A program made the translations under genes and the position numbers. 64,000 nt of DNA from Xylocopa sonorina (lineage: Eukaryota; Arthropoda; Insecta; Hymenoptera; Apidae), in NCBI RefSeq assembly GCF_050948175.1, contig NW_027490096.1:1178001-1242000 (forward strand). The letters run 5' to 3'. Below the pieces are notes generated by a model. It saw only the letters and a list, made by a program, of their open reading frames with translations, was not told the origin of the DNA and did not search any database. Numbering within the stretch: the first letter of the stretch is position 1; each line of letters begins with the position of its first letter. This document shows, in pieces, positions 40,484-53,582 of the stretch.

Positions 40484-42796
40484 TAGTGTAGACGAGGAAT
40501 ACATGACACTTCGCAAATCATATAATATCTTACCATGAAACATAGAAATGAAATGCGATATCGCGTTTTAAGAATCATAAGAACTCTATTGCTACGATAC
40601 GTAGACATCTGCAAACGCTATTTCCTTGCAAGGAAGTGTCGCATTTACATTCATTAAAAGTGTAGACGAGGAATACATAACACTCCCCAAATCATATTAT
40701 ATCTTACCATTATACACAGAAATGAGATGTGATATCGCGTTTTAAGAATCATAAGAACTCCATTGCAACGATACGTAGACATCTGCAAACGCTATTTCCT
40801 TGCAAAGAAGTGTCGCATTTACATTCATTTGAAGTGTAGACGAGGAATACATGACACTTCGCAAATCATATAATATCTTACCATGAAACATAGAAATGAG
40901 ATGCGATATCGCGTTTTAAGAATCATAAGAACTCTATTGCAACGATACGTAGACATCTGCAAACACTATTTCCTTGCAAGGAAGTGTCGCATTTAAATTC
41001 ATTTGAAGTGTAGACGAGGAATACATGACACTTCGCAAATCATATTATATCTTACCATGATACATGGAAATGAGATGCGATATCGCGTTTTAAGAAGCAT
41101 TAGAAATCTATTGCTACGATACGTAGACATCTGCAAACGCTATTTCCTAGCGAGAAAGTGTCGCATTCACATTCATTTGAAGTGTAGACGAGGAATACAT
41201 AACACTTCGCAAATCATATTATATCTAACCATGAAACATAGAAATGTGATCCGATATCGCGTTTTAAGAATCATAAGAACTCTATTGCTACGATACGTAT
41301 ACATCTGCAAACGCTATTTCCTTGCAAGGAAGTGTCGCATTTACATTCATTTGATGTGTATACGAGGAATACATAACACTTCGCAAATCATATTATATCT
41401 TACCATGGAACATAGAAATGAGATGCGATATCGCGTTTTAAGAAGCATTAGTACACTATTGCTACGATAGGTAGACATTTACAAACGCTATTTCCTTGCA
41501 AGGAAGTGTCGCATTTACATTCATTTGAAGTGTAGACGAGGAATACATAATACTTCGCAAATCATATTATACCTTACCATGGAACATAGAAATGAGATGC
41601 GATATCGCGTTTTAAGAATCATATGAACTCTATTGCTACGATACGTAGACATCTGCAAACGCTATTTCCTTGCAAGGAAGTGTCGCATTTACATTCATTT
41701 GAAGTGTAGACGAGGAATACATAACACTCCGCAAATCATATTATATCTTACCATTATACATAGAAATAAGATGTGATATCGCGTTTTAAGAATCATAAGA
41801 ACTCCATTGCAACGATACGTAGACATCTGCAAACGCTATTTCCTTGCAAAGAAGTGTTGCATTTACATTCATTTGAAGTGTAGACGAGGAATACATGACA
41901 CTTCGCAAATCATATAATATCTTACCATGAAACATAGAAATGAAATGCGATATCGCGTTTTAAGAATCATAAGAACTCTATTGCTACGATACGTAGACAT
42001 CTGCAAACGCTATTTCCTTGCAAGGAAGTGTCGCATTTACATTCATTTGAAGTGTAGACGAGGAATACATAACACTCCCCAAATCATATTATATCTTACC
42101 ATTATACATAGAAATGAGATGTGATATCGCGTTTTAAGAATCATAAGAACTCCATTGCAACGATACGTAGACATCTGCAAACGCTATTTCCTTGCAAAGA
42201 AGTGTCGCATTTACATTCATTTGAAGTGTAGACGAGGAATACATGACACTTCGCAAATCATATAATATCTTACCATGAAACATAGAAATGAGATGCGATA
42301 TCGCGTTTTAAGAATCATAAGAACTCTATTGCAACGATACGTAGACATCTGCAAACGCTATTTCCTTGCAAAGAAGTGTCGCATTTACATTCATTTGAAG
42401 TGTAGAGGAGGAATACATAACACTTCGCAAATCATATTACATCTTACCATGAAACATAGAAATGAGATGCGATATCGCGTTTTAAGGAGCATTAGAACTC
42501 TATTGCTACGATACCTAGACATCTGCAGACGCTATTTCCTAGCAAGGAAGTGTCGCATTTACATTCATTTGAAGTGTAGACGAGGAATACATGACACTTC
42601 GCAAATCATATTATATCTTATCATGAAACATAGAAATGAGATGCGATATCGCGTTTTAAGAAGCACTAGAACTCTATTGCTACGATAGGTAGACATCTGA
42701 AAACGCTATTTCCTTGCAAGGAAGTGTCGCATTTACATTCATTTGAAGTGTACAGGAGGAATGCATAACACTTCGCAAATCATATTACATCTTACC

Positions 42797-42968
42797 ATGA
42801 AACAGAAAAGAGATGCAATATCGCGTTTTAAGAAGCATTAGAACTCTATTGCTACGATACCTAGACATCTGAAGACGCTATTTCCTAGCAAGGAAGTGTC
42901 GCATTTACATTCATTTAAAGTGTAGACGAGGAATACATAACACTCCGCAAATCATATTATATCTTACC
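42797..42968 (+). repeat. 172-bp monomer with deletion near its start
   Basis: The unit begins ATGAAACAGAAAAGAGATGC, two bases shorter than the usual ATGAAACATAGAAATGAG. I saw it only once. It also has CATCTGAAGACG and TTTAAAGTG. The preceding block, about 42,363-42,790, matches 38,361-38,788 at an offset of 4,002 bases (23 units), including TAGAGGAGG and the GTGTACAG variant. Confidence 0.88.
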
Positions 42969-43654
42969 ATGAAACATAGAAATGAGATGCGATATCGCGT
43001 TTTAAGAATCATAAGAACTCTATTGCAACGATACGTAGACATCTGCAAACGTTATTTCCTCGCAAGGAAGTGTCGCATTTACATTCATTTGAATTGTAGA
43101 CGAGGAATACATAACACTCCGCAAATCATATTATATCTTACCATGAAACATAGAAATGAGATGCGATATCGCGTTTTAAGAATCATAAGAACTCTATTGC
43201 TACGATACGTAGACATCTGCAAACGCTATTTCCTTGCAAGAAAGTGTCGCATTTGCATTCATTTGAAGTGTAGACGAGGAATACATAACACTCCGCAAAT
43301 CATATTATATCTTACCATTATACATAGAAATGAGATGTGATATCGCGTTTTAAGAATCATAAGAACTCCATTGCAACGATACGTAGACATCTGCAAACGC
43401 TATTTCCTTGCAAAGAAGTGTCGCATTTACATTCATTTGAAGTGTAGACGAGGAATACATGACACTTCGCAAATCATATAATATCTTACCATGAAACATA
43501 GAAATGAGATGCGATATCGCGTTTTAAGAATCATAAGAACTCTATTGCTACGATACGTAGACATCTGCAAACGCTATTTCCTTGCAAGGAAGTGTCGCAT
43601 TTACATTCATTTGATGTGTAGACGAGGAATACATAATACTTCGCAAGTCATATT

Positions 43655-45353
43655 ATATCTTACCATGAAACATAGAAATGAGATGCGATATCGCGTTTTA
43701 AGAAGCATTAGAACTCTATTGCTACGATACGTAGACATCTGCAAACGCTATTTCCTTGCAAGGAAGTGTCGCATTTACATTCATTTGAATCGTAGTCGAG
43801 GAATGCATAACACTTCGCAATGAATATTATATCTTATCATGAAACATAGATATGAGATGCAATATCTCTTTTTAAGAAGCATTAGAACACTACTGCTACG
43901 ATAGGTAGACATTTGCAAACGCTATTTCCTTGCAACGAAGTGTCGCATTTACATTCATTTGAAGTGTAGACGAGGAATACATAATACTTCGCAAATCATA
44001 TTGTACCTTACCATGGAACATAGAAATGAGATGCGATATCGCGTTTTAAGAATCATATGAACTCTATTGCTACGATACGTAGACATCTGCAAACGCTATT
44101 TCCTTGCAAAGAAGTGTCGCATTTACATTCATTTGAAGTGTAGACGAGGAATACATAACACTACGCAAATCATATTATATCTTACCATGAAACATAGAAA
44201 TGAGATGCGATATCGCGTTTTAAGAATAATAAGAACTCTATTGCTACGATACGTAGACATCTGCAAACGCGATTTCCTTGCAAGGAAGTGTCGCGTTTAC
44301 ATTCATTTGAAGTGTAGACGTGGAATACATAACACTCCGCAAATCATATTATATCTTACCATGAAACATAGAAATGAGATGCGATATAGCGTTTTAAGAA
44401 TCATAAGAACTCTATTGCAACGATACGTAGACATCTGCAAACGCTATTTCCTTGCAAAGAAGTGTCGCATTTACATTCATTTGAAGTGTAGACGAGGAAT
44501 ACATAACACTTCGCAAATCATATTATATCTTACCATGAAACATAGAAATGAGATGCGATATCGCGTTTCAGGAATCATAAGAACTCTATTGCTACGATAC
44601 GTAGACATCTGCAAACGCTATTTCCTTGCAAGGAAGTGTCGCATTTACATTCATTTGAAGTGTAGACGAGGAATACATAACACTCCGCAAATCATATTAT
44701 ATCTTACCATTATACATAGAAATGAGATGTGATATCGCGTTTTAAGAATCATACGAACTCCATTGCAACGATACGTAGACATCTGCAAACGCTATTTCCT
44801 TGCAAAGAAGTGTCGCATTTACATTCATTTGAAGTGTAGACGAGGAATACATGACACTTCGCAAATCATATAATATCTTACCATGAAACATAGAAATGAA
44901 ATGCGATATCGCGTTTTAAGAATCATAAGAACTCTATTGCAACGATACGTAGACATCTGCAAACGCTATTTCCTTGCAAGGAAGTGTCGCATTTACATTC
45001 ATTTGAAGTGTAGACGAGGAATACATAACACTCCGCAAATCATATTATATCTTACCATTATACATAGAAATGAGATGCGATATAGCGTTTTAAGAATCAT
45101 AAGAACTCTATTGCAACGATACGTAGACATCTGCAAACGCTATTTCCTTGCAAGGAAGTGTCGCATTTACATTCATTTGAAGTGTAGACGAGGAATACAT
45201 AACACTCCGCAAATCATATTATATCTTACCATTATACATAGAAATGAGATGTGATATCGCGTTTTAAGAATCATAAGAACTCCATTGCAACGATACGTAG
45301 ACATCTGCAAACGCTATTTCCTTGCAAAGAAGTGTCGCATTTACATTCATTTG
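43655..45353 (+). repeat. 1.7 kb duplicated block, copy 2
   Basis: This carries the same order of rare variants as 38,785-40,483. It ends where the first copy reads TTTGTAGTG (40,484) and this one TTTGAAGTG. The sequence upstream differs (CGCAAGTCATATTATATC here, CGCAAATCATATTACATC there). Confidence 0.87.
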
Positions 45354-46970
45354 AAGTGTAGACGAGGAATACATGACACTTCGCAAATCATATAATATCT
45401 TACCATGAAACATAGAAATGAGATGCGATATCGCGTTTTAAGAATCATAAGAACTCTATTGCAACGATACGTAGACATCTGCAAACACTATTTCCTTGCA
45501 AGGAAGTGTCGCATTTAAATTCATTTGAAGTGTAGACGAGGAATACATGACACTTCGCAAATCATATTATATCTTACCATGATACATAGAAATGAGATGC
45601 GATATCGCGTTTTAAGAAGCATTAGAAATCTATTGCTACGATACGTAGACATCTGCAAACGCTATTTCCTTGCAAGGAAGTGTCGCATTTACATTCATTT
45701 GAAGTGTAGACGAGGAATACATAACACTCCGCAAATCATATTATATCTTACCATTATACATAGAAATGAGATGCGATATAGCGTTTTAAGAATCATAAGA
45801 ACTCTATTGCTACGATACGTAGACATCTGCAAACGCTATTTCCTTGCAAGGAAGTGTCGCATTTACATTCATTTGAAGTGTAGACGAGGAATACATAACA
45901 CTCCGCAAATCATATTATATCTTACCATGAAACATAGAAATGTGATGCGATATCGCGTTTTAAGAAGCATTAGAACTCTATTGCTACGATACCTAGACAT
46001 CTGCGGACGCTATTTCCTAGCACGGAAGTGTCGCATTTACATTCATTTGAAGTGTAGACGAGGAATACATGATACTTCGCAAATCATATTATATCTTACC
46101 ATGAAACATAGAAATGAGATGCGATATCGCGTTTTAAGAAGCATTGGAGCACTATTGCTACGATAGGTAGACATTTGCAAACGCTATTTCCTAGCAAAGA
46201 AGTGTCGCATTTACATTCATTTGAAGTGTAGGCGAGGAATACATAACACTTCGCAAATCATATTATATCTTACCATGAAACATAGAAATGAGATGCGATA
46301 TCGCGTTTTAAGAAGCATTAGAACTCTATTGCTACGATGCGTAGACATCTGCAAACGCTATTTCCTAGCGAGGAAGTGTCGCATTCACATTCATTTGAAG
46401 TGTAGAGGAGGAATACATAACACTTCGCAATGAATATTATATCTTATCATGAAACATAGATATGAGATGCAATATCTCGTTTTAAGAAGCATTTGAACTC
46501 TATTGCTTCGATACGTAGACATCTGCAAACGCTATTTCCTTGCAAGGATTTGTCGCATTTACATTCATTTGAAGTGTAGGCGAGGAATACATAACAGTTC
46601 GCAAATCATATTATATCTTACCACGAAACATAGAAATGAGATGCGACATCGCGTTCTAAGAAGCATTAGAACACTACTGCTACGATAGGTAGACATTTGC
46701 AAACGCTATTTCCTTGCAAGGAAGTGTCGCATTTACATTCATTTGAAGTGTAGACGAGGAATACATAACACTTCGCAAATCATGTTATATCTTACAATGA
46801 AACATAGAAATGAGATGCGATATCGCGTTTTAAGAATCATATGAACTCTCTTGCTACGATACGTAGACATCTGCAATCGCTATTTCCTAGCAAGGAAGTG
46901 TCGCATTTACATTCATTTGAAGTGTAGACGAGGAATACATGATACTTCGCAAATCATATTATATCTTACC

Positions 46971-48085
46971 ATGAAACATAGGAATGAGATGCGATATCGC
47001 GCATCAAGAATCATAAGAACTCTATTGCTACGATACGTAGACATCTGCAGACGCTATTTCCTAGCATGGAAGTGTCGCATTTACATTCATTTGAAGTGCA
47101 GGCGAGGAATACATGATACTTCGCAAATCATATTATATCTTACCATGAAACATAGAAATGAGATGCGATATCGCGTTTTAAGAATCATAAGAACTCTATT
47201 GCAACGATACGTAAACATCTGCAAACGCTATTTCCTTGCAAGGAAGTGTCGCATTTACATTCATTTGAAGTGTAGACGTGGAATACATAACACTTCGCTA
47301 ATCATATTATATCTTACCATTAAACATAGAAATGAGATGCGTTATCGCGTTTTAAGAGGCATTAGAACTCTATTGCTACGATACGTAGACATCTGCAAAC
47401 GCTATTTCCTAGCGAGGAAGTGTCGCATTCACATTCATTTGAAGTGTAGACGAGGAATACATAACAATTCGCAAATCATATTATATCTTACCATGAAACA
47501 TAGAAATGAGATGCAATATCGCGTTTTAAGAATCATAAGAACACTATTGCTACGATACGCAGACATATGCAAACGCTTTTTCCTTGCAAGGAAGTGTCGC
47601 ATTTACATTCATTTGAAATGTAGGCGAGGAATACATGATACTTCGCAAATCATATTATATCTTACCATGAAACATAGAAATGAGATGCGATATCGCGTTT
47701 TAAGAAGCATTAGAACACTATCGCTACGATAGGTAGACATTTGCAAACGCTATTTCCTAGCAAAGAAGTGTCGCATTTACATTCATTTGAAGTGTGGACG
47801 AGGAATACATAACACTTCGCAAATCATATTATATCTTACCATGAAACATAGAAATGAGATGCGTTATCGCGTTTTAAGAAGCATTAGAACTCCATTGCTT
47901 CGATACGTAGACATCTGCAAACGCTATTTCCTTGCAAGGAAGTGTCGCATTTACATTCATTTGAAGTGTAGACGAGGAATACATAACACTTCGCAAATCA
48001 TGCTATATCTTACCATGAAACATAGAAATGAGATGCGATATCGCGTTTTAAGAATCATATGAACTCTATTGCTACGATACGTAGA
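46971..48085 (+). repeat. Island X, short form (matches 54,975-56,437 and 59,498-60,960)
   Basis: The island starts with a monomer reading GCGCATCAAG, CTGCAGACGC and AGCATGGAAG. Then come GTAAACATCTG, GACGTGGAATAC, CTTCGCTAATC, CCATTAAACATAG, AGAGGCATTAG and ACAATTCGC. Compared with the two later copies it lacks two monomers: up to about 47,384 it matches at an offset of 8,004 (46 units), and after that at 8,352 (48 units). The gap border lies between 47,358 and 47,385. Confidence 0.87.
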
Positions 48086-48884
48086 TATCTGCAAACGCTA
48101 TTTCCTTGCAAGGAAGTGTCGCATTTACATTCATTTGAAGTGTAGACGAGGAATACATAACACTCCGCAAATCATATTATATCTTACCATGAAACATAGA
48201 AATGTGATGCGATATCGCGTTTTAAGAAGCATTAGAGCACTATTGCTACGATAGGTAGACATCTGCAAACGCTATTTCCTTCCAAGGATTTGTCGCATTT
48301 ACATTCATTTGAAGTGTAGGCGAGGAATACATAACAGTTCGCAAATCATATTATATCTTACCATGAAACATAGGAATGAGATGCGACATCGCGTTCTAAG
48401 AAGCATTAGAACACTACTGCTACGATAGGTAGACATTTGCAAACGCTATTTCCTTGCAAGGAAGTGTCGCATTTACATTCATTTGAAGTGTAGACGAGGA
48501 ATACATAACACTTCGCAAATCATGTTATATCTTACAATGAAACATAGAAATGAGATGCGATATCGCGTTTTAAGAATCATATGAACTCTATTGCTACGAT
48601 ACGTAGACATCTGCAATCGCTATTTCCTAGCAAGGAAGTGTCGCATTTACATTCATTTGAAGTGTAAACGAGGAATACATGATACTTCGCAAATCATATT
48701 ATATCTTACCATGAAACATAGGAATGAGATGCGATATCGCGCTTCAAGAATCATAAGAACTCTATTGCTACGATACGTAGACATCTGCAATCGCTATTTC
48801 CTCGCAAGGAAGTGTCGCATTTACATTCACTTGAATCGTAGACGAGGAATGCATAACACTTCGCAATGAATATTATATCTTATC

Positions 48885-50450
48885 ATGAAACATAGATATG
48901 AGATGCAATATCTCGTTTCAAGAAGCATTTGAACTCTATTGCTTCGATACGTAGACATCTGCAAACGCTATTTCCTTGCAAGGATTTGTCGCATTTACAT
49001 TCATTTGAAGTGTAGGCGAGGAATACATAACAGTTCGCAAATCATATTATATCTTACCACGAAACATAGAAATGAGATGCGACATCGCGTTCTAAGAAGC
49101 ATTAGAACACTACTGCTACGATAGGTAGACATTTGCAAACGCTATTTCCTTGCAAGGAAGTGTCGCATTTACATTCATTTGAAGTGTAGACGAGGAATAC
49201 ATAACACTTCGCAAATCATGTTATATCTTACCATGAAACATAGAAATGAGATGCGATATCGCGTTTTAAGAATCATATGAACTCTATTGCTACGATACGT
49301 AGACATCTGCAATCGCTATTTCCTAGCAAGGAAGTGTCGCATTTACATTCATTTGAAGTGTAGACGAGGAATACATGATACTTCGCAAATCATATTATAT
49401 CTTACCATGATACATACAAATGAGATGCGATATCGCGTTTTAAGAAGCATTAGAACACTATTGCTACGATAGGTAGACATTTGCAAACGCTATTTCCTAG
49501 CAAAGAAGTGTCGCATTTACATTCATTTGAAGTGTAGGCGAGGAATACATAACACTTCGCAAATCATATTATACCTTACCATGGAACATAGAAATGAGAT
49601 GCGATATCGCGTATTAAGAATCATATGAACTCTATTGCTACGATACGTAGACATCTGCAAACGCTATTTCCTTGCAAAGAAGTGTCGCATTTACATTCGT
49701 TTGAAGTGTAGACGAGGAATACATAACACTCCGCAAATCATATTATATCTTACCATGAAACATAGAAATGTGATGCGATATCGCGTTTTAAGAAGCATTA
49801 GAACTCTATTGCTACGATACCTAGACATCTGCGGACGCTATTTCCTAGCAAGGAAGTGTCGCATTTACATTCATTTGAAGTGTAGACGAGGAATACATGA
49901 TACTTCGCAAATCATATTATATCTTACCATGAAACATAGAAATGAGATGCGATATCGCGTTTTAAGAAGCATTGGAGCACTATTGCTACGATAGGTAGAC
50001 ATTTGCAAACGCTATTTCCTAGCAAAGAAGTGTCGCATTTACATTCATTTGAAGTGTAGGCGAGGAATACATAACACTTCGCAAATCATATTATATCTTA
50101 CCATGAAACATAGAAATGAGATGCGATATCGCGTTTTAAGAAGCATTAGAACTCTATTGCTACGATGCGTAGACATCTGCAAACGCTATTTCCTAGCGAG
50201 GAAGTGTCGCATTCACATTCATTTGAAGTGTAGAGGAGGAATACATAACACTTCGCAAATCATATTATATCTTACCATGAAACATAGAAATGAGACGCAA
50301 TATCGCGTTTTAGGAATCATAAGAACTCTATTACTACGATACGTAGACATCTGCAAACGTTATTTCCTCGCAAGGAAGTGTCGCATTTACATTCACTTGA
50401 ATCGTAGACGAGGAATGCATAACACTTCGCAATGAATATTATATCTTATC
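48885..50450 (+). repeat. 9-mer HOR of 1,566 bp, copy 1
   Basis: Nine distinguishable monomers: m1 ATAGATATGAG with AGGATTTGTCGC; m2 ACGAAACATAG with GCGACATCGCG; m3 CAATCGCTATTTCC; m4 ATGATACATACAAATG; m5 ATGGAACATAG with GCGTATTAAG; m6 GAAATGTGATGCG with CTGCGGACGC; m7 AGCATTGGAGC; m8 TACGATGCGTAG; m9 GAGACGCAATATCG. The order is kept in the next copies. Against copy 2 I noted two differences: CGTTTCAAG at 48,919 and GTAGACATCTGC near 50,174 (GTAGACGTCTGC in copy 2). Confidence 0.93.
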
Positions 50451-52016
50451 ATGAAACATAGATATGAGATGCAATATCTCGTTTTAAGAAGCATTTGAAC
50501 TCTATTGCTTCGATACGTAGACATCTGCAAACGCTATTTCCTTGCAAGGATTTGTCGCATTTACATTCATTTGAAGTGTAGGCGAGGAATACATAACAGT
50601 TCGCAAATCATATTATATCTTACCACGAAACATAGAAATGAGATGCGACATCGCGTTCTAAGAAGCATTAGAACACTACTGCTACGATAGGTAGACATTT
50701 GCAAACGCTATTTCCTTGCAAGGAAGTGTCGCATTTACATTCATTTGAAGTGTAGACGAGGAATACATAACACTTCGCAAATCATGTTATATCTTACCAT
50801 GAAACATAGAAATGAGATGCGATATCGCGTTTTAAGAATCATATGAACTCTATTGCTACGATACGTAGACATCTGCAATCGCTATTTCCTAGCAAGGAAG
50901 TGTCGCATTTACATTCATTTGAAGTGTAGACGAGGAATACATGATACTTCGCAAATCATATTATATCTTACCATGATACATACAAATGAGATGCGATATC
51001 GCGTTTTAAGAAGCATTAGAACACTATTGCTACGATAGGTAGACATTTGCAAACGCTATTTCCTAGCAAAGAAGTGTCGCATTTACATTCATTTGAAGTG
51101 TAGGCGAGGAATACATAACACTTCGCAAATCATATTATACCTTACCATGGAACATAGAAATGAGATGCGATATCGCGTATTAAGAATCATATGAACTCTA
51201 TTGCTACGATACGTAGACATCTGCAAACGCTATTTCCTTGCAAAGAAGTGTCGCATTTACATTCGTTTGAAGTGTAGACGAGGAATACATAACACTCCGC
51301 AAATCATATTATATCTTACCATGAAACATAGAAATGTGATGCGATATCGCGTTTTAAGAAGCATTAGAACTCTATTGCTACGATACCTAGACATCTGCGG
51401 ACGCTATTTCCTAGCAAGGAAGTGTCGCATTTACATTCATTTGAAGTGTAGACGAGGAATACATGATACTTCGCAAATCATATTATATCTTACCATGAAA
51501 CATAGAAATGAGATGCGATATCGCGTTTTAAGAAGCATTGGAGCACTATTGCTACGATAGGTAGACATTTGCAAACGCTATTTCCTAGCAAAGAAGTGTC
51601 GCATTTACATTCATTTGAAGTGTAGGCGAGGAATACATAACACTTCGCAAATCATATTATATCTTACCATGAAACATAGAAATGAGATGCGATATCGCGT
51701 TTTAAGAAGCATTAGAACTCTATTGCTACGATGCGTAGACGTCTGCAAACGCTATTTCCTAGCGAGGAAGTGTCGCATTCACATTCATTTGAAGTGTAGA
51801 GGAGGAATACATAACACTTCGCAAATCATATTATATCTTACCATGAAACATAGAAATGAGACGCAATATCGCGTTTTAGGAATCATAAGAACTCTATTAC
51901 TACGATACGTAGACATCTGCAAACGTTATTTCCTCGCAAGGAAGTGTCGCATTTACATTCACTTGAATCGTAGACGAGGAATGCATAACACTTCGCAATG
52001 AATATTATATCTTATC
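50451..52016 (+). repeat. 9-mer HOR, copy 2
   Basis: This has the same nine monomers as copy 1 in the same order at an offset of 1,566 bases. Its only private change that I noticed is GTAGACGTCTGC near 51,740 in m8. Confidence 0.93.
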
Positions 52017-53408
52017 ATGAAACATAAATATGAGATGCAATATCTCGTTTTAAGAAGCATTTGAACTCTATTGCTTCGATACGTAGACATCTGCAAACGC
52101 TATTTCCTTGCAAGGATTTGTCGCATTTACATTCATTTGAAGTGTAGGCGAGGAATACATAACAGTTCGCAAATCATATTATATCTTACCACGAAACATA
52201 GAAATGAGATGCGACATCGCGTTCTAAGAAGCATTAGAACACTACAGCTACGATAGGTAGACATTTGCAAACGCTATTTCCTTGCAAGGAAGTGTCGCAT
52301 TTACATTCATTTGAAGTGTAGACGAGGAATACATAACACTTCGCAAATCATGTTATATCTTACCATGAAACATAGAAATGAGATGCGATATCGCGTTTTA
52401 AGAATCATATGAACTCTATTGCTACGATACGTAGACATCTGCAATCGCTATTTCCTAGCAAGGAAGTGTCGCATTTACATTCATTTGAAGTGTAGACGAG
52501 GAATACATGATACTTCGCAAATCATATTATATCTTACCATGATACATACAAATGAGATGCGATATCGCGTTTTAAGAAGCATTAGAACACTATTGCTACG
52601 ATAGGTAGACATTTGCAAACGCTATTTCCTAGCAAAGAAGTGTCGCATTTACATTCATTTGAAGTGTAGGCGAGGAATACATAACACTTCGCAAATCATA
52701 TTATACCTTACCATGGAACATAGAAATGAGATGCGATATCGCGTATTAAGAATCATATGAACTCTATTGCTACGATACGTAGACATCTGCAAACGCTATT
52801 TCCTTGCAAAGAAGTGTCGCATTTACATTCGTTTGAAGTGTAGACGAGGAATACATAACACTCCGCAAATCATATTATATCTTACCATGAAACATAGAAA
52901 TGTGATGCGATATCGCGTTTTAAGAAGCATTAGAACTCTATTGCTACGATACCTAGACATCTGCGGACGCTATTTCCTAGCAAGGAAGTGTCGCATTTAC
53001 ATTCATTTGAAGTGTAGACGAGGAATACATGATACTTCGCAAATCATATTATATCTTACCATGAAACATAGAAATGAGATGCGATATCGCGTTTTAAGAA
53101 GCATTGGAGCACTATTGCTACGATAGGTAGACATTTGCAAACGCTATTTCCTAGCAAAGAAGTGTCGCATTTACATTCATTTGAAGTGTAGGCGAGGAAT
53201 ACATAACACTTCGCAAATCATATTATATCTTACCATGAAACATAGAAATGAGATGCGATATCGCGTTTTAAGAAGCATTAGAACTCTATTGCTACGATGC
53301 GTAGACATCTGCAAACGCTATTTCCTAGCGAGGAAGTGTCGCATTCACATTCATTTGAAGTGTAGAGGAGGAATACATAACACTTCGCAAATCATATTAT
53401 ATCTTACC
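52017..53408 (+). repeat. 9-mer HOR, copy 3 (m1 to m8, then hybrid)
   Basis: Monomers m1 to m8 are present with private changes AACATAAATATG near 52,023 and ACTACAGCTACG near 52,240. The m9 that should close the unit is replaced by the hybrid monomer that follows. Confidence 0.92.
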
Positions 53409-53582
53409 ATGAAACATAGAAATGAGACGCAATATCGCGTTTTAAGAAGCATTAGAACACTATTGCTACGATAGGTAGACATTTGCAAACGCTATTTCCT
53501 AGCAAAGAAGTGTCGCATTTACATTCATTTGAAGTGTAGGCGAGGAATACATAACACTTCGCAAATCATATTATACCTTACC
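53409..53582 (+). repeat. Hybrid monomer m9/m4 marking an unequal exchange
   Basis: The left end has the m9 bases GAGACGCAATATCG; the right has the m4 bases TTTTAAGAAGCATTAG, ACACTATTGC and CGATAGGTAG. The switch lies between 53,432 and 53,444, in sequence common to both. After it the order resumes with m5, m6, m7, m8, m9, m1, m2, m3. The HOR register therefore jumps back by five, the expected outcome of out-of-register crossover between HOR copies. Confidence 0.92.

Larger units (their letters stand above)
35000..46000 (+). repeat. Array domain marked by ATTATACATAG and GCGATATAGC monomers
   Basis: Within this domain many units begin ATTATACATAGAAATG in place of ATGAAACATAG (for example 35,837, 37,403, 37,751, 39,839, 40,187, 43,317, 45,057). 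Several have GCGATATAGCG, which breaks the 10-bp palindrome. CATAATACTTCGC and CCTTGCAACGAAG also recur from 32 kb to 44 kb. The unit starting ATGAAACATAGATATG with CTTGCAACGAAG lies at 34,969, 36,535, 38,971 and 43,841, giving offsets of 9, 14 and 28 monomers (one 172-bp). Confidence 0.8.
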
